From Nymphaea colorata (taxonomy: Eukaryota; Streptophyta; Magnoliopsida; Nymphaeales; Nymphaeaceae), in assembly GCF_008831285.2 (NCBI RefSeq), contig NC_045138.2, positions 22,601,934-22,665,933 of the forward strand: a stretch of 64,000 nt of DNA, written 5' to 3'. The notes under the pieces are model-generated. The model was not told the origin of the DNA. It was given only the letters and a program-made list of their open reading frames with translations, and did no database searches. The translations under genes were made by a program, and so were the position numbers. Shown one piece after another: positions 57,001 to 64,000 of this stretch (within the stretch, counting starts at the first letter, position 1; the number at the start of each line of letters is the position of its first letter).

Positions 57001-60000
57001 ATTTGTTTTTATTATGTATAACATAAATGCAAAGAGAAACTCCAAAATCTCATAATGAAAACTATCTTAAATCAACATGAATTACTTAAGCAGGGTTCAT
57101 GAAAGTAAATGTAGTGGATCTTCAAAATCCTCATGCTACCTTGCCTTTTACAGTATTATCCTAGGAATCATTCTAGCCTCTCTTTCATATTAAGGAAGGT
57201 CCAACCAAAAGGAATCCAAATTTTGCAACATAGTCTTTTGTAGTAAGTACTAATTTTGCATAAACAATGTTATCCTCACATAGAACTCCACTGTGTTTTT
57301 GTTTACTTGGCTCAGGCAAACACATACTGAGCCTAGTATGGATGCTCTACTAAGAAGACATTGCACCAACCCCAACTCACAGGTTGCACAAAAAGAAGGA
57401 GAGATTTTCTACAATATCTTTTATGTCATATGTTTGTGTCTTGTGATGTCTATTATATTTGTTGTCATTTTTTGATGACATCTGTTTCTATTTTCATTGT
57501 TCTATTTCTTCCAGCTAGTGTTTGTGTCATTAATTCATATTTAATTTCAATAGTTCATGCATTAGATAATATTTTTCAATTACACACTACACTTCCCACC
57601 AGACCCACTCTGATTCCCGGTACATCTCTCTTACCAAGGGATCCGGCATCAGTTATGGATGCTAAACAAGCATTGCTCCAAGTAGTAGGCCCGACCCACA
57701 TAAAACGTATCGGCCAAGTCAATTAGGACATGAAAATTTCTCTCAGTTGCTTTTCTTCTATAGTATACACTGATATATGTTTTATATTTTGGTAAACATT
57801 TGCATATATTAATTCAAAGAGGAGTTAGATTTTGAAAATATCATAAAATAACATTAGAGGATTCATAAAAAGCAACAAAAGAAGGAAACTTGCCAAAGTG
57901 TTATAGATACACTTGTGTTCATTATGTATAACATTAACGCAAGAATGAAATGCATAATAACATAATGAACTCTATCTCGAATCAACTTGAATCATCTAAC
58001 CAAGGTCCATCAAAGTAAATTCAGTGAATTTTTTAAATCCTCATGTTGTTGAAAGAATCAACATCATTGACCTGCCTCACAACTTATAGTAGTAATCCAT
58101 GTAATTAGTCAGGTCTCTCTTTCATACTAAAGAGTCTCCAACCAACAAGAATCTTGATTTTCATGAAACACAATCTTATGAAGTGAGTATTTATTTTGCA
58201 GAAACAATGCTAAAGCCCATTGTGTCGTTGTTTACTTGACTCGGGAAAACATGTATTGAACTTAGTAGGGATGCTCTTCTAAGAAGACATTGCACGAACC
58301 CCAACACACAGGTTGCACCAAAGAATGGAGAATTTTTTTTTGTATCATATTTTTTTGCCCTATGTTTGTGTCTTGTGAATTGTGATGTCTATTTTGTTCA
58401 TCATGTTTGTTCTTTCTGACATTTTTTAAATTCTGATAGTTTTATTTGTTCCATATAGTGTTTGTGCTAGTATACAGGCTGCACTTGTAAAATCTCCCTA
58501 ACCCCTATCCGACCGAACCCACTTTGATTCTTACTACAGCCCCCTAACCAAGTGGATGCGGCATCAGTTATGAATGCCAAACAAGGACTTCTCAAGGTAG
58601 CTTGCCCAACCCACATAAAGTACGTAGACCAAGTTAATTAGGACATCCAAATCCACCTTTATTGCTTCTCTTCTACAATATTTAGTTATTTACATTGTGT
58701 ATGTTTCGACAATCATTTGTAGATATTAATTCAATGAGTTTTTGGATTTTGATAATATCACAAACTAACATATGAGGATTCATGAAATGCAACAAAAGGA
58801 ATAAAACATGCCTTAAGTATTGTAGATACACTTGTGTTCATTATGTATAACATAAACTCAAAGAATAAAACTAGAATAATGTAATGAACTCTATCTCAAA
58901 TAAACATCCATCACTTAACCATGGTCCATCAAGTAAATTGAGTGAATATTCAAAATCATTGTGTTGTTGAGAAAATCATCATCATAGACCTGCCTCGCGT
59001 CTTATAGTATTAATCCATGACATTGATCAGGCTTCTTTTCATATTAAAGAGGCTCCAACCAATAGAAATCCAGATTTTCATGCAACATAATCTTTTGTAA
59101 CAAGTACTTATTTTACAAAAATGATGCTATCCTCGTGTAGAAGTCCAAGGTGTTTTTGTTTGTTGGACTCAAAGAAACATGTATTGAGCATAGAATGGTG
59201 TTCTGCTGAAAAGACATTTAACAAACCCCAACTCATATATTGTGCCAAAGAATATAGAAAATTTTTTTAGTGTATTTTTTGTCCCATGTTTGTGTCTTGT
59301 GATGTCTATTTTGTTCGTTATGTCTATTCTTTCTGACATTTGTTTTCTGTTCTAATTGTTCTATTTGTTTCATCTTGCATTTGTTCCATTAACTCGTATT
59401 TAATTTCAATAGTTCAAGTCTTAGATAATATTTTTACCAATTACAAATTACACTTGTAAAACCTCCCTGACCCCTATCCCACTAGACCCACTCTAATTCT
59501 TAGTAGAGCCCCCTAACCAAGTGGATGTGGCATAAGTTATGGATGCTAAATAAGCACTGCTACTAGCGGGCCTAACCCACATAAAGTACATAGGCCAAGT
59601 AAATTAGGACATCCAAATTCCTTTCTATTTCTTTTCTTCTATAGTATATAGTTATACTTGTTTTGTATATTTTGAAAAACATTTGCAGATATTAATTCAA
59701 ACAGTTGTTGGTTTTGAAAATATCATAAACTAACATATGAGGATTCATGACATGCAACAAAAAGAATAAAACTTGCCTAAGTATTGTAGATACACTTGTG
59801 TTCATTATGTATATAACATAAATGCAAAAAAGAAAGAAAACAAGAATAACATAATAAACTCTATCTCATATGAACATGAATCACTTAAGTAGGGTCCATC
59901 AAAGTAAATTCGATGAACTCTTTAAAATTCTCGTGTTGCTGAAAGAATCATCAATATAGACCTGACTCACCTCTACAGTACTAATCCATGACACCGATCA

Positions 60001-63000
60001 CGCTTAAAAGAGGCTCCAACCAACAGAAATCATGATTTCTATGTAACAAAGTCTTATGTACAGCAAGTATTTATTTTGTAGAAACAATGCTATCCTCACG
60101 TAGAATTCCATTGTTTTCTTATTTACTTGGCTTAGGGAAACACATACTAAGCTTAGTACGGGTGCATCATTGATAAGACATTGCACCAACCCTAGCTCAC
60201 AGGTTGAGCAAAACAATGGGGAGATTTTCTATATTGTCTTTTTTGCCCCATGTTGTGTCTTGTGATGTCTTTTCTGTTTGTTCTTTTTGACATTTGTTAC
60301 CCATTCAGACGGTTTTATTTTTTACATCCAATGTCGTTGTCATTAACTCCTATTTAATTTCAATAGTTCATTTTTCAAATAATATCTTTTCCAATTATAG
60401 ACTACACTTGTAAAACTTTCCTGACCCTTATCTGTAAAACCTTCCTATCCCCTATCCCATCAGATCCACTCTGATTCTTAGTACAGCCTCCTAATCAGGT
60501 GGATGCGACATTAGTTATTGATGCTAAACAATTACTGCTCCAGGTAGCAGGCCCGACCAACATAAAGTACACAGGCCAAGTCACTTAGCACATCTAAATT
60601 CCTCTTTGTTGATTTTCTTCTAGAGTATATTCTTATATTTGTTTTATGTATTTTGGCAAACATTGGCCGATATTAATTCAAAAACTTGTTGGATATTGAA
60701 AATATCACAAACTAACATATGAGGATCCATGAAATGCAACAAAAAGAAGAAAACTTGCCAAAGTATTGTAGATACATTTGTCTTCATTATGTATTACCTA
60801 AACACAAAGAAGAAAACATTAATAACATAATGAACACTATCTCAAATCAACATGAATCACATATGCAAGGTCAATTAAATTAAATTACTGAATCTTTAAA
60901 ATCCTCATGCCACTAAAAGAATCATAGATATACCTACCTTGCCTCTCACAATATTAATCTATGTCATCGGTCAGACCTCTCTTTCATATTAAAAAAGCTC
61001 CAAGCAACAATAATCTAGATTTTTAAGCAACATAGTCATCTATAACAAGTACTTATATTGCAAAAACAATGCATTCCTCACGTAGAAGTCTACTATGTTT
61101 TTTTTTACTTGACCCAAGGAAACATGTACTGAGTTTGGCAGGGGTACCCTACTTAGAACACATTGCACCAACCCCAACTAATAGGCTGCATAAAAGAGTT
61201 GAGAGATTTTCTTTACTGTCTTTTCTATATCATGTTTGTGTCTTGTTATGTCTATTATGTTCGATATGCCTCTTCATTTTGACATTTGTTTTTTGTTTTG
61301 ACCGTTCTATTTGTTTCATCTAGTATTTGTGTCATTAGCTCGTATTTAATTTTAATAGTTGATGTTTCAGATAATAGCTTTTCCAATTAAAGATTGCACT
61401 TGTAAAACCTCACTAACCCCTATTTCTAAAACCTTCTTGACTCCTATCCCATAAGACCCACTCTGATTCTTAGTACAACCCATAACCAGGTGGGTGCGGC
61501 ATCAATTATGGATGCTAAATAAGCACTACTCGAGCTAGTAGCCTGACCCACATAAATTACGTAGGCCAAGTCAATTAGGACATCCAAATTCCTCTCAGTT
61601 GCTTTTCTTTTATAGTATATAGTCATATCTATTTTGTATATTTTGGCAAACACTTGTAAATATTAATTCAAAGAGTTGTTGGATTTTGAAAATATGACAA
61701 ACTAACATATGAGGATTCTTGAAAGGCAACAAAAGGAAGGAAACATGCCAAAGTATTGTACATACACTTTTGTTCATTATGCATAACATAAACGCAAAGA
61801 AGAAAACCATAATAGCATAATGAACTCTATCTCAAATCAACATTTATCACTTAAGCATGGTCCATCAAAGTAAATTCGGTGAATCTTCAAAATCCTCGTG
61901 CTACTAAAAAAATCATCAACATAGATATGTCTCATCTTGTACAATATTAATCCATGTCATTGGTTAGACCTCTATTTCATATTAAAGAAGTTTCAACCAA
62001 CATAAATCCAGATTTTGATGGAACATAGTCTTCTGTAGTGAGTACTTATTTTGCAAAAACAATGCTATGTTCATGTAGAAGTGCACTATTTTTTTATTTA
62101 CGTGGCTCAGAGAAACACATATTGTGCTTAGTAGTAATTTGCTAAGAAGACATTGCACCAACCCCAACTCACAGGTTGTGCAAAAGGATGGAGAGATTTT
62201 CTTTACTATCCTTTTTGTCTCATGTTTGTCTTCTGAAGTGTATTTGGTTCTTTATGTCTGTTATTTTTTAAACATGTTTTCTATTCTTATTGTTCTATTT
62301 GTTCCAAACATTATTTGTATCATTAACTCGTATTTAATTTCAATAGTTCCTATTTCAGATAATATCTCTTGCAATTATAGATTGCACTTGTAAAACCTTC
62401 TTGACCCCTATCCCACCAGACCCTTCTAATTCCTAGTATAGCCCCATAACTGGTGGATGTGGCATCAGTTATGGATGATAAACAAGCATTGCTCCAGATA
62501 GTAGGCCCTACCCACATAAAGTACGTAGAAAACGTCAATTTGGACATCCAAATTCCTCTCTATTGCTTTTCTTCTATGATATATAGTTTATATCTATTTT
62601 GTGTTTTTCATCAGACGTTTGTAGATATTAATTCAAAGAGTTATTGGACTTTGAAAATATCACAAACTAACATATGAATATTCATGAAAGGAAGCAAAAA
62701 GAATGAAACTTACCAAAGTATTGTAGATACACTTATCCTCATTATGCATAACGTAAATGCAAAGAACAAAATATGAATAACATAATGAACACTATCTCAA
62801 ATAAACATGAATCACTTAAGCAAGGACCATCAAAGTAAATTTGGTGAATCTTCAAAATCCTCGTGTTGCTGAAAGAATCATCATCATTGACTTGTTTGCT
62901 TGTTACAGCATTAATCCATGTCATCAGTTAGGCCCTCTTAATATTAAAACAGCTACAACCAACAGGAATGCAGATTTTCATGCAACAAAGTCGTTTGTAG

Positions 63001-63843
63001 CGAGTGTTTGTTTTGTGGAAACAATGCAATCCTCATGTAGAAGTCATCTGTATTTTTGTTTACACAGCTCAATGAAACACATTATAAATATTAGTAGGGG
63101 TGCTCTGCTGAGAGGACATTGCACTGACTCCAACTCCCAAGTTGTGCCAAAGAATGGAGAGATTTTCTATAATGTCGTTTTTGTCTCATGTTTGTCTCAT
63201 GTGTTGTTTATTCTGTTCATTATGTATGTTCTTTTTGGCATTTGTTTTCTCTTCTTACTATTCTATTTGTTTCATCCAGTGTTTGTGTCATTAACTCGTA
63301 GTTAATTTCAATAGTTCATGTTTCAGATAGTGCCTTTAACAATTACAAACTGCACTTGTAAAGCTCCCTAACCCCTATCCCATCAAACCCACTATGATTC
63401 CTGGTACAGCCCCCTCACCAAGTTGATGCGACATCAGTTAATAAACAAGCACTGCTCCATGTAGCAAGCCCGACCCACATAAAGTATGTAGGCCAATTCA
63501 ATTAGGACATGCAAATTCCTCACTATTGTTTTTCCTCTACAGTTTTGTATATTTCGGCAAACATTCGTAGATATTAATTCAAAGAGTTGTTGGATTTTGA
63601 AAATATGACAAACTAACACTTTACATTCATGAAGGGCAACAAAAAGAAGGAAACTAGCCAAAGTATTGTAGACACACTTGTGTTCATTATGTATAACATA
63701 AATGTAAATAACAAAACTATAATAACATAATGAACCCTTTCTCAAATCAATATGAGTCACTTAAGTAGGGTCCAAAGTAAATTCGGTGAATCTTCAGAAT
63801 CCTCATGTTGCTGAAAGAATCATTGTCATAGACCTACCTCGCT
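54090..63843. repeat. Kilobase-unit tandem array (about ten units of 920-990 bp)
   Basis: The anchor GGCCAAGTCAATTAGGACAT and variants recurs near 54491, 54844, 55832, 56795, 57713, 58629, 59593, 60573, 61564, 62530 and 63493. The first interval (353 bp) is a truncated unit and the rest are 916-991 bp. Each unit holds, in the same order, a CATTGCACCAACCCCAACTC block, TTGTGATGTCTATT, CCTGACCCCTATCCCA, GTGGATGCGGCATCAG, the anchor, and a TTAATTCAAAGAGTTGTTGG block. Units are visibly diverged with many indels, so the array is old. The right end falls inside a unit at about 63843, where GACCTACCTCGC passes to unrelated sequence. Confidence 0.93.
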
Positions 63844-64000
63844 TGAGAATGAAGAGATTAGGAACATCAGTGTAGCTGGCATGTCATTCTTGTTGTTAAA
63901 ATTAGAAAACATTGAAAGCTATTGAAACTCGCTATTTAATTTGGAAGACGTGTTAACCTACTGAATTTCTTAAAAAAACACAAAAAGGTATATGTTGGAC
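63844..64000. other. Unique sequence to the right of the array
   Basis: 157 bp that do not belong to the repeat unit. Too short to identify anything. Confidence 0.5.

Noticed and set aside
54090..63843. CRISPR-like or rDNA/5S array
   Set aside because: Units are near 960 bp, diverged and without short conserved repeats plus unique spacers. They show no rRNA sequence. The genome is a plant nuclear genome.

Overview
The window is nuclear DNA from a flowering plant. It has spliced genes with GT-AG introns, a chloroplast CP12 gene, a plant mitochondrial HSP70, a bZIP60-type unfolded-protein-response factor, a plant Copia LTR retrotransposon primed by initiator tRNA-Met, and AT-rich repeat-filled spacers. 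The species cannot be fixed from the sequence.

Layout: 1-4652 (+) is the 3' half of BRR2, the U5 snRNP helicase; the window opens inside it. 6786-7175 (-) is a one-exon CP12 gene. 7331-11890 is spacer with a possible small DNA element (8962-9232), a TA microsatellite and a 176-bp MITE. 12282-16438 (+) is a complete five-exon mitochondrial HSP70. 17146-34290 is a head-to-tail segmental duplication of about 8.8 kb. Each unit carries a four-exon short-chain dehydrogenase/reductase (SDR) gene on the minus strand and remains of a LINE. The first SDR copy is intact. The second has a 1-bp frameshift just before its catalytic serine. 37767-43836 (+) is a decayed Copia element with two LTRs and a perfect 5-bp target duplication; its leader carries a minisatellite with a period of about 20.5 bp. 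46958-49001 (+) is a three-exon bZIP60-like gene. 49002-54090 holds a Copia RT scrap and two decayed copies of a zinc-finger-like segment. 54090-63843 is a tandem array of about ten units of 920-990 bp.

The genes do not form a pathway. They are neighbouring housekeeping and stress genes: splicing (BRR2), Calvin-cycle redox control (CP12), mitochondrial protein import and folding (mtHSP70), carbonyl reduction (SDR) and the ER stress response (bZIP60). The items most worth a second look are the frame arithmetic at the 3' end of the bZIP60 gene, which fits IRE1 unconventional splicing; the helically phased minisatellite in the Copia leader; the kilobase-unit array; and a likely gene-conversion tract between the two SDR copies.
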